Part shown: positions 21,001 through 31,038 of the stretch, piece by piece
Layout of the letters: every line of letters starts with the position of its first letter
Position numbering within the stretch: the stretch's first letter is position 1
DNA from: Uranotaenia lowii
Taxonomy: Eukaryota; Arthropoda; Insecta; Diptera; Culicidae
Reading direction: 5' to 3'
NCBI RefSeq assembly: GCF_029784155.1
Contig: NC_073692.1
Span: forward strand, 154,038,334 to 154,102,333
Length of the DNA stretch: 64,000 nucleotides
The notes under the pieces: model-generated
Told to the model about the DNA's origin: nothing
What the model saw: only the letters and a program-made list of their open reading frames with translations
Databases searched by the model: none
Made by a program: the position numbers and the translations under genes

Positions 21001-21284
21001 TTCGGGAACGTAAGTGGAGATGGATTGGGCACACACTGCGAAAAGATGAAAACGAGATTTGCAGAGAAGCGCTAGATTGGAATCCAGAAGGTCATCGAAG
21101 AAGAGGCAGACCCAGAAACTCGTGGCGGCGAAGCCTAGCCGCTGAAATCCGAACTGTCGACGAGAATCTTGACTGGGACCAGGTGAAGACGCTGGCTCCG
21201 GATCGTCAACAGTGGAGGTCTTTTACAACGGCCCTATGCACCGGTGGATCGGCGCGGGATCATTAAGTAAGTAAGTAAGTAAGT
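18040..21284 (+). mobile_element. Full-length RTE-clade LINE
   Basis: A 3,245 bp element is bounded by an 11 bp duplication (AATTTTAATTT), with a 5' UTR of about 119 bp and one intact ORF. The 3' UTR is very short and ends in a TAAG tetranucleotide tail (21264-21284). Length, single ORF and microsatellite tail all fit RTE. The 5' UTR carries an imperfect direct repeat, GCGTCTGTTC then CCAGGTCAGGGGCGGC (about 18047 and 18092). It lies within the 3' UTR of the CR1/L2-like LINE, so it is the youngest layer of this nest. Confidence 0.88.
18159..21266 (+). CDS. RTE endonuclease-reverse transcriptase
   Basis: This is a 1035-residue intact frame. The N-terminal apurinic-like endonuclease has RIGTWNVLTL, LLGLSEVRW, HLGDFNAKIG and the SDHHLVL terminal motif, roughly residues 50-300. 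The central RT has APGIDCIPAEML, FVDFEKAFDRLNHENIW, GVRQGCILSPLLF and DLADDIVLLAQ (catalytic LADD), then FQYLGSQI. The C-terminal region has LLYGCETW and a WIGHTLRK segment, usual in RTE proteins. No stop or frameshift is seen, so it could encode an active enzyme for target-primed reverse transcription in the nucleus. The start is the first in-frame Met; MKTRKRIGTW further in is an alternative. Confidence 0.9.
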   Translation: MRLPPAKAKMAAPSRDRDFRLTTYCSRLEIVTESERNDRPGTLATTFSMKTRKRIGTWNVLTLAQQGKLEQLAREASRLKLELLGLSEVRWPNTGEHKTQSGQVLLYSGIRGEHATRERGVGFLLSPQAYAALIRWEPINERIIVARFRTRVRNLTMVQCYAPTDVADLQEKEQFYSQLNSVVEKIPKGDIQIHLGDFNAKIGSDNQDLERIMGRHGLGQMSENGELFVEFCGNNNMVIGGSLFPHRPAHKVTWVSRDGRTENQIDHICISRKWRRSLLDVRNKRSADIASDHHLVLGEIRLRVARVQRREEKVGCRYDVRRLENPEVKRAYVEQLESRASELPTDGTVEEQWCGIKNAFITTSHGTLGKVCGRRSEWMSDETWRMVDDRRKAKVGIEQACTGSAKAAARLRYAELEKAVKRACRRDKRAWTNSLAEEGERAAANGDIRLLYDISRRLSGARTNARMPLKDRAGQLLTDRTDQLKRWTEHFEQLFRVTNSDGQQNPQLEAPTVSRINGVNSEAPSLAEIEAVIKNMKSNKAPGIDCIPAEMLKADPALSAQMLHRLFADIWDTATFPADWMQGILVKVPKKGDLTECGNWRGITLICTTLKVLCKVILNRIQEKIDATLRRQQAGFRSGRSCVDHITTLRIILEQINEFQDSLLLVFVDFEKAFDRLNHENIWAALRRRGVPEKLVHLIEAQYEAFSCKVLHDGVLSEPIPVTAGVRQGCILSPLLFLIVMDEILTGSIDCAPNRGLPWNPTTMEQLNDLDLADDIVLLAQTQPDMQSKLDDLTESSKAAGLKVNVGKTKSMEINTANPSSFMVAGQQVEKVECFQYLGSQITPDGGTRKDIETRIRKARFAFASLRNIWRSRQISLRTKIRIFNSNVKSVLLYGCETWCTYAVTTRKLQVFVNRCLRNIIRAWWPGNWISNEELHRRCHQRALEIEIRERKWRWIGHTLRKDENEICREALDWNPEGHRRRGRPRNSWRRSLAAEIRTVDENLDWDQVKTLAPDRQQWRSFTTALCTGGSARDH

Positions 21285-22233
21285 AATTTTAATTTAGTAG
21301 TAAAACATTTAGTAGTAAAACTTTTTTTTTTAAATTTTTCTTTTGTAAAGCATTAGTTTAATAGATTCTTGTTTAAATTTTGTTGTTTTGTTAAATAAAA
21401 TGGATCTCTTAAAAGGAAATCATTTTCCACTGAGATTCATGTTAAATTTAGTTTATCGTATCGTACCCTTTCCCCGCATAATGTAAATATTTTTTTAAGT
21501 TCTCAGCATGAGTAAATTTTGCTCGCGTTAAGTTGTTGTTGATAATTGTTTTTTGCTGTCAGGCATGCTGAGAACAGAAAGCGGCCATTACCAGGGGGCT
21601 CAAACGAGCCTCTTGGTATGGGGGAGTGTGGTGGGCCGCTTTACAAATAATTAAAAAAAAAAAAAACTGTCTGATTCCTCTCTCTTTTGCACCTTTACAT
21701 TTCCTGTAATACCAAACATTGCGTCTCATGTAAACGGTAACATGAAGCGTTTGCATTTAACACCTAAAGTAATATTGTTCTATTTCTTATATATCCTGAA
21801 CTGTAAAGCCACATTCAATTAATTTTTTTTTACTAACATACACCTTATTCACTACAGTTTTCTCATAGGTAAATTCCGTTTTTTTAAATATTCAAAAATT
21901 ATTATTGAATGACCATAAAAATAACTTAAACTATACTTTTACAAAGGAAAAAGATAAAATTTCATATAGTATAACTCATTTGCTTCAAAATGCTATCATT
22001 TTATCAGGAGAGGTGTTTGTGAGTCTTCGAAAAAACAGATATTTTAAAACTTTAAAAAAATTTCCAACTACAAATTAAATTTAGCCTATTTGAACCTCGA
22101 TTTATAGGCTTTCAAACGTAGAAAACAGTTTTCAAATATTTAAGACTTCATACTTAATTAATGATGATTATCTGCGAAAATTTCATGTCGATCAAAGTAA
22201 CCCCGGTGATCAAAGTTCCTCCAGTTTACGGTA

Positions 22234-22735
22234 CTAATATTCTGGATTTAATATTAACTTCATTTTACAATTAATTTAATCTGTGACATGAATCAATGTA
22301 AATGACTTTCAAAAGCAGGCAGAAAGTCGATTTTCGAAGCATTCAAAATTATCTTTTCATTTATTTCATCGTGTTCCATCATTTTCAGGCTACATAAAAC
22401 TAAAAAAATAATAGTTATAAGTTTTCCCGTTCAAGAGTTCTCAAAGAAATGCTAAGAAAAGTATAAATTTTTTTTTTTAAATTTCGCAAAGATTTGCTTA
22501 CATTGCATGACGAATAGATAACAAAATCGCAAATGTATTTTTCTTTGCAATTTTTTTTTTTAATTTTTGTTAATAATATTTTACAGATAAGAGAGATAAA
22601 GTTGAAATTTTTTGGCATGGAATTTAGTTGCAAAACACGAAAATTTGTTTAGGTTTTGAAACTTAAACAAGACAACTTAAACAAAACAACTTAAATTTAG
22701 ATTTTAAGTGCTCGGTTTATGCCAAAAACTTGTAT
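22234..22735. other. Spacer, no gene seen
   Basis: Very AT-rich with several T and A homopolymer runs. Nothing recognisable. Confidence 0.4.
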
Positions 22736-24539
22736 ATAGCCCCCCTTTCGCCTTCCCATTCGCAAAAGCTGGAAGGAGGTAAGGATCCATTTTTTTCGTA
22801 ATTATATCGCTCTCATATCAAATTTGGTTATATTGGTTGATAAGTTTTAAGCGATACAACAATATTTATATGGAACCCTCTCCGTCCCTCTCCTCTGCAC
22901 ACTGCAAGGCAGAAGGTTCTGTAAAATTCCATAGAAACATATCTTGTATTCAAATATCTTTCCAGGTCAAATTTGATTATTTTTTGCTTGATAACTTTTA
23001 TACTAAGAAATTGTATTCGACCCTCTCCCCGTTTCCTATGTACTCATTGGAAAAAAGATGGTGTTTCAAATAATCATAGATCCATTTCTCGTACACATAT
23101 GGTTTCTCATGTCACATTTGGTTCCATTTGTTTGATAAGTTCTTAGTTTATGCAAAACACTTTTATGTGAGCTCCCATCTTCCCTAACTTTATCCCCAAT
23201 TGAAGAAGAAAGTAGTCTCGAATAAGCATATAACCATTAATCGTATCCAAATGTCCTCCTCAGGGCCGGATTAAGCCATTGGGGGGCCCGGAGCAATTTT
23301 TGTCGGGGGGCCCCTTTGATTCACTTTTTTTTCAAATGCTATCCGAAAGAATACAAAACATTTTAAACATGTAAACGAACTAGAGATGAGTTCAGTATAA
23401 TGTCTTAAAATAGCCATGTTGTCTGCGTAAAGAATAGTTTCTGGTATTTTCAAATAAAAATTGTCAATTAATCACGTGCAAACATTGCGGAAGAATTTAG
23501 AAATTACTCGAAAATGAAAGCTTGATTTGAGCTGAGAGTTACAAAATCTAATTCTCAATTTTTTTTAAAACCCTTCTCATCAACTAAAATTTTATGATTC
23601 CGAAAAATGACCGGATAAATATTTTAAATGTTATTCATTTCATCGTCTGGTTTGTGCTTCATCGAGAAATATTTACCAAATTACAATTGGAAAGTATCAT
23701 GAAGATTAGAAACAAAGAATAAAAAATTTAAAAAAAACAAAATAATTAAATTTCAACCATAAGTTTAAATTAACTTTAAAGAAAAAACTATCAATTAATT
23801 AAAAAAAAGAGAGATTCAAAGTTAAAACCAGAGCCAAAGCAGAAATTGCACCAAATGTGTTTTTCAATTTATATCTTCCAAACACAAAAAAAAACATTTT
23901 CATGAGATATTTAAGAATATGATTCTCATCAGATAAAAAAAATTGTTATCAAATTGTTATTCTAAATCAGACAAAAGTGTAATTCAATGCCCTCAAAGCA
24001 AACGGGAATTGATTAATTGAAAAAAACTATCATAAAAGAATTAAATGCTTAAAACACAGAATCAGTTATAATTGAAAAAGTCAGATAAGGAATCTCAATA
24101 TTCAGAAAAACCATGAAACTGATCTTCAGTAACTGAATAATAAACACAATACTTAAACATTTCAAGGGCTTGATTCTGGACTTAGAAATATTCATGTTAA
24201 GAGAATCACTCAATGATTTTAACAACTAAACTATGAGACCGTTTTTATGATAATTTGAAAATGATTATTTGGATGTTCAGGACATTTACGTTTGTTTTTT
24301 TTATATATAATATTTATTTTTCTTTCGAAGGCTCGACTGCTCAAAGGCCTAAAGAACCGATTGACGTTTATACATCCTTTTAAGGGAAAGTCCCTACTTG
24401 CCCTTCGTGAAGGGGTGTAAAAATAGCTGTTGTTTTTCTCACATCATGAGGGATTAACAATAATGTTGTAATACAATTTTAAACTTATTTCTGATGTCTC
24501 GGTTCTTCCAAAATGTCTGTCGACACCACCTTTACCGCT

Positions 24540-24640
24540 TGGTGCCACATGTTGACTTAGGTGCCTGCTTCCGATTGCCCGGTGGTTGAGTGATCCATCA
24601 TAAAATATCGGGGATCGAATCCAGAATAATCGCACAAACG
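24540..24640 (+). repeat. Possible tRNA-derived SINE head
   Basis: TGGTTGAGTGA followed about 25 bp later by GGGATCGAATCC resembles RNA polymerase III A and B boxes. No cloverleaf or clear tail was established. Confidence 0.25.
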
Positions 24641-24791
24641 CAAACAAACTAGTTTTAGGAAAGGAAATACATAAAGGGAAATAATTCAGGAGATAACAAC
24701 TAAATAACATGGATGATGTTGTTTTGAAGTTAGACACGCAGTTTTGTGAATCATCGTCAATCCATAACCTGTATTGTATTAGAAAAGCTCA

Positions 24792-25127
24792 TCAGAATTG
24801 GACTCCGATCGTTTTTAAAAAGTCATATAACAGCTTCATGAATTCAAGGTCTTGTCGGGCCAAAACATCTCGAATTGGGGTTTCTGGCATCTTTCCATTG
24901 TGTTGGAGGTCAACTAAAAATTTCACCCTTGCATCAATATGCTGGGGACATACCCACACGATATGGTCTATGTCATCATACGAGTCTCCACAACCACATA
25001 AATTCGTGTCCGACATGTTAATTCTAAAATGGTGCGCGTTTGACCTGTAGTGGTTCGACTTAATCCGAGACATCACGCGGATGAAATCCCTGGTCAAATC
25101 CAGTCCCTTAAACCAGGGTTTCATTTT
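24792..25127 (-). pseudogene. LINE ORF2 C-terminus (LOA/I-group-like fragment)
   Basis: The 110-residue frame begins MKPWFKGLDLTRDFIRVMSR and contains CGCGDSYDDIDHIVWVCP, a Cys-Cys-His-Cys cluster. This matches the C-terminal zinc-finger region that follows RNase H in LOA-like LINEs. The rest of the ORF is missing. Clade assignment is from memory of the motif. Confidence 0.6.
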
Positions 25128-25758
25128 GACCTATTTACGTTTGTTAAATCAGTTGAAAATGTTTCAATACGAATTTCAAGTCTAAGACCGAATTTGGGAT
25201 GGAAATTCAATAAAGAAACTCTGTACAATCGATTGGTCCGATTACATTTTTTTAAGATTTTATTTTCAAAAATAGGTAGGGAAAAGGGTACATATTTCAA
25301 TAGTAATTTCAATAGTAATTACTGAAAAGTGAAAAGTTATAATAATATTCGGTATCAACCCGGATACTGCTCGGGTAAAATTCTCAAATAAAGCTTCTGT
25401 GTTCTCTCTCAGCACTGTGAGTCAGTTTTGGCAAAATTAGTTAGTTATTTGTGCAGTGACCGTTACTTGGAAACTTAACGTAATAATAAATATTATTATC
25501 ATGCAAAACTTTACATGTTACGAAAATGTGGAGGTGTTTTTCTTTGTTTTACCTGTTCTGTACAGAATATCCTGACTGACATGTTTCGATGAAAAAAGAA
25601 ATGATATTTGTGATGATTTTTTCATATCTCGAATTTTTTTTTTAGAATTCAGTTTATCTACATATTATTTTTGTCCAGATATTGGGTGTGAAAATTTTGA
25701 AATTTAATGGCAAGATTTAGATCTTCTCAGCCCGCAACCCCTTCACTGCTTACTCCAA

Positions 25759-25782
25759 GGGGGGGGGGGGGGGGGGGGGGGG
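25759..25782 (+). repeat. 24 bp poly-G tract
   Basis: An uninterrupted run of 24 G lies inside the hAT-like element. A run of this length could form G-quadruplex DNA, and its exact length is likely to be unreliable in the assembly. Confidence 0.9.
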
Positions 25783-27440
25783 CATTAACTTATGTAAGAG
25801 AAAAACTATTCAAGATATTATTTCACGGGGGCATCTTTAGTAGTTTAATTTCAAGTTTTCATTCCGATTTTCTAGTTTGATATGAAGAAATTGAAGTAGT
25901 ATGTGATCGGTACTGTACCGGTCAGGAAATATCATCCACACTCTTAGTTTTTAATATGTGTCTAATTTATGTTCACTTGACACTGTAATTAATTTACTCG
26001 AAAACACCACTATGTGTATATGTACCCTAGGATAAGCATAACTCTCTCTTAACATAAAAGCTTTCTTCGAGAGAGTATGAAACCGCTCATAGAATAGAAA
26101 GTAAGCCATTTTTAGAATAAGGAACAGAATAGATTGTAACGTTGAATACTACACACGGATTTTTCACTTCGCTAATAAATTAGTACCTAATTAGTCCAAT
26201 AAAGCGACTTTCAATAAGTGCATCCGAAATCAAGTGATAGTAGTAGAACCGCAATCGAATTGCGAAGTGTTTTCAACACATCAACGTACACCCCCAAGTG
26301 CAAACGAAAATTTCCCCCCGAGCGGGCGATCAGCTGCTGTGCCATCAATTGCGCGACTTACCTGGAGTTCCTGTGTTGGTGGATGCCGTCGACTGGAGAC
26401 GGAAGGAAATTCCCCGAATTCCGAACCCCCCATCGGCCGAGCCCGAACAGTATGATTAAAGTAATGGGCAATTGCCTCTTTTGCCCCCCCCCCTTTAATC
26501 CGGTCTTGGTCCTCCTATATCAAATTTGTTTCCATTTGCTCGATTAGTTCTCGAGTTATGCGGAACATTGTAACTTCTCATATACCCTACCGAGCGAAAT
26601 TTGGTTAAATTTGCTGGATAAGTTATCGAATGATGTAAAAAACTGTATGAGTACCTACACCTTCTCACCTTAAAATTTTCCCACAGGAAGAACAGAGTGT
26701 TTTCATAATATCATACCAAATATTTCCCGTATTCAAATATCCTCCCACGCCAAATTTAGATCCATATGATTTATAAGTCTTACAGTTATGCTGGAAAATG
26801 TAAAGGAGCCCCCTTCCCCCTTTCTATATCTCCACAAGAAGGAGAGAAGGGTATCAACTATTCATAGAAACCTTTCTCGTATCCAAATACTCCTTCAAGC
26901 CGAATTTGGATTCATTTGCTCGGATAGTGCTCAAGTTATGCAATAAAAATATATAGAAGCCCCCCACCCTGTCTGCCTATATCCCCACTGAAAAAAGGAG
27001 GGTACCAAAATGAGCATAGAATCATTTCTTGTTTTCAAGTATCCTCCCATGCCATTTTTTCCAATATCTTGATTAGTTCTCTAGTTATGTGAAAAATTGT
27101 AAGGTAGCCCCCCTCCCCCCTTCCTTTCTCCCCACTGAAAGGAAGGAGGGGTACCTAATATTTTTAGAAACATTCCTCGTACCCAAATACCACCCTAGGC
27201 TAATTTTGATACCATTTGCTTGATTGGTTCTCGAGGTAAGCAAACAATTGTCTCTTATTCGGGAGGCCCCTCCCTCCCTTAATGAGAGAGGGAGGGGTCT
27301 CAAACCATAATAGGAACCTTTCCCGGCCTGCAATTCCATCATATGCCAAGTTTCGCGCAAATCGCATCAGTAGTTTTCGAGTCTATATGGAACAGACAGA
27401 CATACAGACAGACTGAAATTCATTTTTATATATAAAGATT

Positions 27441-27840
27441 GTGCTCTACACTTAGAATCTTAACTCGAATGTTATAAATTTGAAAATGAAACTGTATTCT
27501 ACGAAATTCAACACAACGCTTTCCGTAATGCAAAGCTACTAAATTTAAAAAAAATTGGTCCAGATGTTTTTGAGATATAGAATTCCGAATTTCGGCGTGC
27601 CTGACATAGATTTTTTCGCGGTCCTGAATGTTTTAATTTTAAAATGTAATGTAAGGTAAGTGTTTTGCTATGATGAGATGATTTTTTGAATTGACAAAAA
27701 AGTTCTAACAAAATTTTATGATAGATTGTATTAATAGACGCTTCCCATTTTCTTAAATGAAGACCCTCATATTCAATTAATGGAAAATACAGATAAAAAA
27801 ACCAATGTCTTAGTGCTTTCAAAAAGTTTAGCAATCTTAT
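27441..27840. other. Spacer, no gene seen
   Basis: AT-rich; the frame at 27508-27834 (minus) has no recognisable domain. Confidence 0.4.
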
Positions 27841-28162
27841 ATATTATAGTCTATAACTATACATATACAAAGAAAAAAAAATTGTTCTTTCACATTCAAC
27901 AACCCGTTTGCTTCTAAATGCTTTTTGGTATCATCAGAAGAGCTGTTTGTTTGCGAGCCTTGGAAAAAATAGATATTTTAAGATTTTCAAATTACATTAA
28001 TACAAACCAAATTTTGCCAATTTGATTCTCACTTAATAGGCTTTCAGTCGTAGAAAACAGTTTTCTAAAATTCAAACTATAGACTGAGTTATTGATGATA
28101 ATGTGGAAAAATGTATTGTTGGTCAAAGTTACCCCGGCGATCAAAGTTATCTCGTTTTACGG
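27841..28162 (+). mobile_element. Right part of TA-MITE (CGTAA family)
   Basis: It is similar to the right third of 53361-54103. It has the segments TTCACATTCAACAACCCG and AGGCTTTCAGTCGTAGAAAAC, then ACCCCGGCGATCAAAG. It ends GTTTTACGG before TA (28163-28164). The left part is missing. Confidence 0.6.
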
Positions 28163-28164
28163 TA

Positions 28165-29348
28165 TGCGTATTTAGCTCGCCTCTCCTCTACCAGCATTCT
28201 TCCTTGCTGATTGCTCTTTGTGGAGTTTGTTGATTTGCTAGTACAAAGGTTTGGTGAAAAAAATAAGTGAAAACGAAAATAATCTAATTAAAACGGAGCA
28301 GAGAGGACAAATTAGCGATTGACGTTTTAATGTCTGGCACTGATTTCTAAGTATTTTGTTGTCAATCAACACTTTGAACCTTAAAATTCAATTCTTATAA
28401 ACTGCCGCTTTGTGTCAATGAACTCGAGTCACATGTTTTAAATTGCCAAGACTTCTCCATTACTGGTAATCTAAACAAACATTTATAGTCGGTATGTGAC
28501 AAGCACGATTCTTGAAGAAATAAATTCTTGATAACGCGCTTTCACTGCCTTGACTGTTGCCAAAATGCTAAATAACTTCTAAGAATCTTTCGCTGATTAG
28601 ACTACCGTCCTTATCGCTAGAACTTGTGTAGATGCTTATCATTCGAAGATTTATTTAAACAACATACAAAATACGCATTGGCTGTGAAAACACTAATATT
28701 TGGAAATTGAAATTGTTTACGTTTTAAAGAAGTAGGAACATTATTAAGTGAATTCTCAATCACAAAACGGACTTACAGAACAAAATCAATCAGAAGTTTT
28801 TGCTTTGTATATAAACATATTTTTTCTGAGGTTTTTCTTGTGACTATTAATTTTTTATTGAATATTCTGTTGACAAGTTCTAATGAATGATTCTTTAACT
28901 GATCATTTCTTGTTAAACAGATGAAACATCCTTAAATAGCTTTAAATGTCTTGTAAGAACCAAATGAAACAATTTCAAATTCTGGTTCAGTTTTAAAATT
29001 CTTTAATGATATGTTTGACTCTTGGATATCAACATAAAACAACATTGAATACCTATATTACTTTAAATTTTATTTTTTCGAATTTTGAAAATGATTTTCA
29101 AAAACCCAAGCAAGCTTATGTTTTCAGTCGTTGATGGAAAATGGAAATTTTCTCATTCCTTTTCGAACTGCTATCACGACAGTACTGCTAAATTAATTTT
29201 AACGTAGCTTTTAAATCTCGGAACAACGTCCAAATTCCTGGTTCCCTGACAAACCAAAACTGAACAAGGGAATTCGAAATTTACTGCAACATCCGTTTTC
29301 GTTTTTTTGGAATCTGAAGCTGAACCGATTCCTGGCTGAGGTAGCAAA
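28165..29348. other. Upstream region of the aminopeptidase gene
   Basis: There is no coding frame and no clear TATA box close to the start codon. The last 120 bp (29220-29348) are less AT-rich and probably hold the 5' UTR. Confidence 0.4.
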
Positions 29349-31038
29349 ATGTCCGTCTTAAGAGCTTTGACTCAGTTGCGGTTGCCCCGGAGCTCCCAGT
29401 TTTTTGCCAAGCGCGATTATTCCGCGAAACCGGAACAGTGCACCAGTCCCCCCTCGAAAGGTCTCATTCTGGGCATGTACGTGGATGAGCATGACTTCGA
29501 AGACTCTGGCACCTTTACGCGAGCTGGAGCTCGCTATAATGAGGTAAAGATTTGTGCGTTTTTTCTCCTTTGAGCTCTGATTTTGATTTGACTTCGGTTT
29601 GCAGCACAATACCAATGGCCGTTTGATTGAGCTGGTGCGACTTGCTGGTCCTATTCCTAAACGGGGAGAGGTACGCATTTTCTACGATCTGGAGCCATCG
29701 TTCAAAACAGTAGCGGTTTGTGGTCTCGGTAACGAATGTCTGGGCTACAATAAAGCCGAAAAGCTGGACGAGTCGAAAGAGGCCATTCGCATTGCGGTGT
29801 CCTCTGGCTGCCAGGCGCTGCAACGATTGGAGACGAGCTTCATCTACGTGGAGGATATGGGACACGCTGAGACGGCATCCGAGGCAGCGAATATGAGTGT
29901 TTGGGTAAACCAGGACCTTAAAAACCCAAAGAGTCGCGTTTTCATACCGTACATCAACATGCACGTCGATCGAGGTATTCCTTGCGATTCGGATGGATGG
30001 AGAATTGGAGCCATCAAAGCTGAAGCTCAGAATTTGACCCGTGCGCTTCAGGAAACCCCTTCAAACAGGATGACACCTACAACTTTTGCGCAAAATGTTG
30101 TTCAGCTACTGGCGAATTCTGGAGTGAACGTTGAAGTCAAGGTTAAAAGCTGGGCCAAAGCGCAAGGTATGACCTCTTTCCTGACCGTGGCCAAAGGTTC
30201 TTGTGAACCTCCGATTTTCATGGAACTAAGTTATTATGGAGCAAGCTCAAAGGAACGTCCGATAGTTTTAATCGGCCAAGGTAACACGTTCGATTGCGGA
30301 GGCCTTGCGTTGAAACATTGCAAAACATTGAAACATATGCGAGGTGACATGACCGGAGCTGCCTGTGTCGTTGCAACCTGCCGGGCTATCGCTTCTCTCA
30401 AGCTTCCAGTCAACATCCGGGTATTGATTCCGTTGAGCGAACACATGCTTGGTTGTAACGCAATGAAGCCAGGGGACGTCATACCGATGAAAAATGGAAA
30501 ATCGATCGAAGTCGTGGACGCACGCAAGGAAGGACCCTTGGTCCTTGTGGACGCTCTCTTGTACGCAGAAACCTACGGTCCCAAGTATATCGTAGATGTG
30601 TCTACCTCGTCGTCCAAAGTGCTGAGTGCCTTTGGTCAGGTTTGTTCCGCTGTTTACACCAACTCGGAAACCTTGTGGCAACGAATCAAAAACGCCGGAA
30701 TGCATACCGGAGACCGGCTGTGGAGATTACCATTATGGAATTATTTCACCCAGCAGATCAAAGCGGTTGAACATGTCGATGTTCAAAACGTGGGCAAAGG
30801 TGTTGGGGGAGAATCTTGCTGTCAGGCTGCTTTCCTACGAGAATTCCTTCCGTGCGGTAAATGGATGCATATCGACGCTAGCAATGTTATGCTTTCCAAA
30901 GGTGACGATTATCCCTACTTAAGGCCGGGAATGGCTGGACGACCCACTCGAACACTGATCGAATTCATCGCTCAAAGTTGCTGCAAGAAGCAACAAGAAG
31001 CCATTAAAGCCGGTAAGCTGGATGTTACCGGTAGTTAG
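29349..31038 (+). CDS. Leucine aminopeptidase-like protein, M17 family, sperm-type, probably inactive
   Basis: Two exons, 29349-29543 and 29605-31038, are joined across a 61 bp GT-AG intron and give 542 residues. CAAAATG is a good start context. Residues 1-25 (MSVLRALTQLRLPRSSQFFAKR) look like a mitochondrial targeting peptide. The C-terminal M17 fold is clear, with GNTFDCGGLALK (292-302), RGDMTGAA (311-318) and EGPLVLVDAL (374-383). Aligned by eye to bovine LAP, three of seven metal or catalytic residues are changed: Lys250 is Gln290, Asp332 is Arg372 and Arg336 is Pro376. Asp255, Lys262, Asp273 and Glu334 are kept (D295, K302, D313, E374). Sperm leucyl aminopeptidases of Drosophila often lost such residues and serve as abundant proteins of sperm mitochondrial derivatives. 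A similar structural role here is inference. No AATAAA lies close downstream. Confidence 0.9.

Larger units (their letters stand above)
16676..21658 (+). mobile_element. CR1/L2-like LINE, 5'-truncated, carrying an RTE insertion
   Basis: The element starts inside the RT domain and lacks endonuclease. Its 3' UTR is interrupted at 18039 by the RTE element and resumes at 21285. The 3' end (21575-21645) can fold: AAAGCGGCC pairs with GGGCCGCTTT, and ACCAGGGGGCTC with GAGCCTCTTGGT. A poly-A run ends it at 21654-21666. A terminal stem-loop of this sort is expected for LINEs whose RT recognises the 3' end. Confidence 0.7.
16627..22231 (+). mobile_element. TA-MITE split by two nested LINEs
   Basis: The left end, after TA at 16625, reads CCTAAACTGGGGGAACATTG. 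The right end reads CCTCCAGTTTACGG before TA at 22232. Both match the ends of the complete copy at 53361-54103, and its right two-fifths matches 21840-22231. Everything between about 16680 and 21660 is the later CR1/L2-like LINE carrying the RTE LINE. Confidence 0.65.
23261..26508. mobile_element. hAT-like non-autonomous element 1
   Basis: An 8 bp duplication, GTCCTCCT, flanks it (23253-23260 and 26509-26516). The ends are imperfect inverted repeats: CAGGGCCGGATTAAG on the left and CTTTAATCCGGTCTTG on the right, each followed inward by a G or C run. An 8 bp TSD with CAGGG-type ends fits the hAT superfamily. Removing it restores a continuous tandem-repeat unit. No transposase frame is visible. 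The body carries a LINE fragment (24792-25127) and a 24 bp poly-G tract. Confidence 0.75.
22736..27440. repeat. Diverged tandem repeat array, split by a hAT-like element
   Basis: Units of about 140-160 bp repeat at 22736-23260 and 26517-27440. Each unit has a CCCC-rich block, a partly complementary GGAGGGAGG block, 'CGTATCCAAATATCC', 'CAAATTTGG', 'CATTTGCTTGATTAGTTCTC' and a GTTATG segment. The array ends in CAGACAGACATACAGACAG and 'TTTTTATATATAAAG' (27390-27440). The C-rich and G-rich blocks would form hairpins in single strands. It was one array before insertion of 23261-26508. Confidence 0.7.

Noticed and set aside
8048..28162. Idea that 8048-8705 and 27841-28162 are two halves of one MITE copy
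   Set aside because: The two pieces overlap by about 80 bp when aligned to the complete family member, so they are separate truncated copies.
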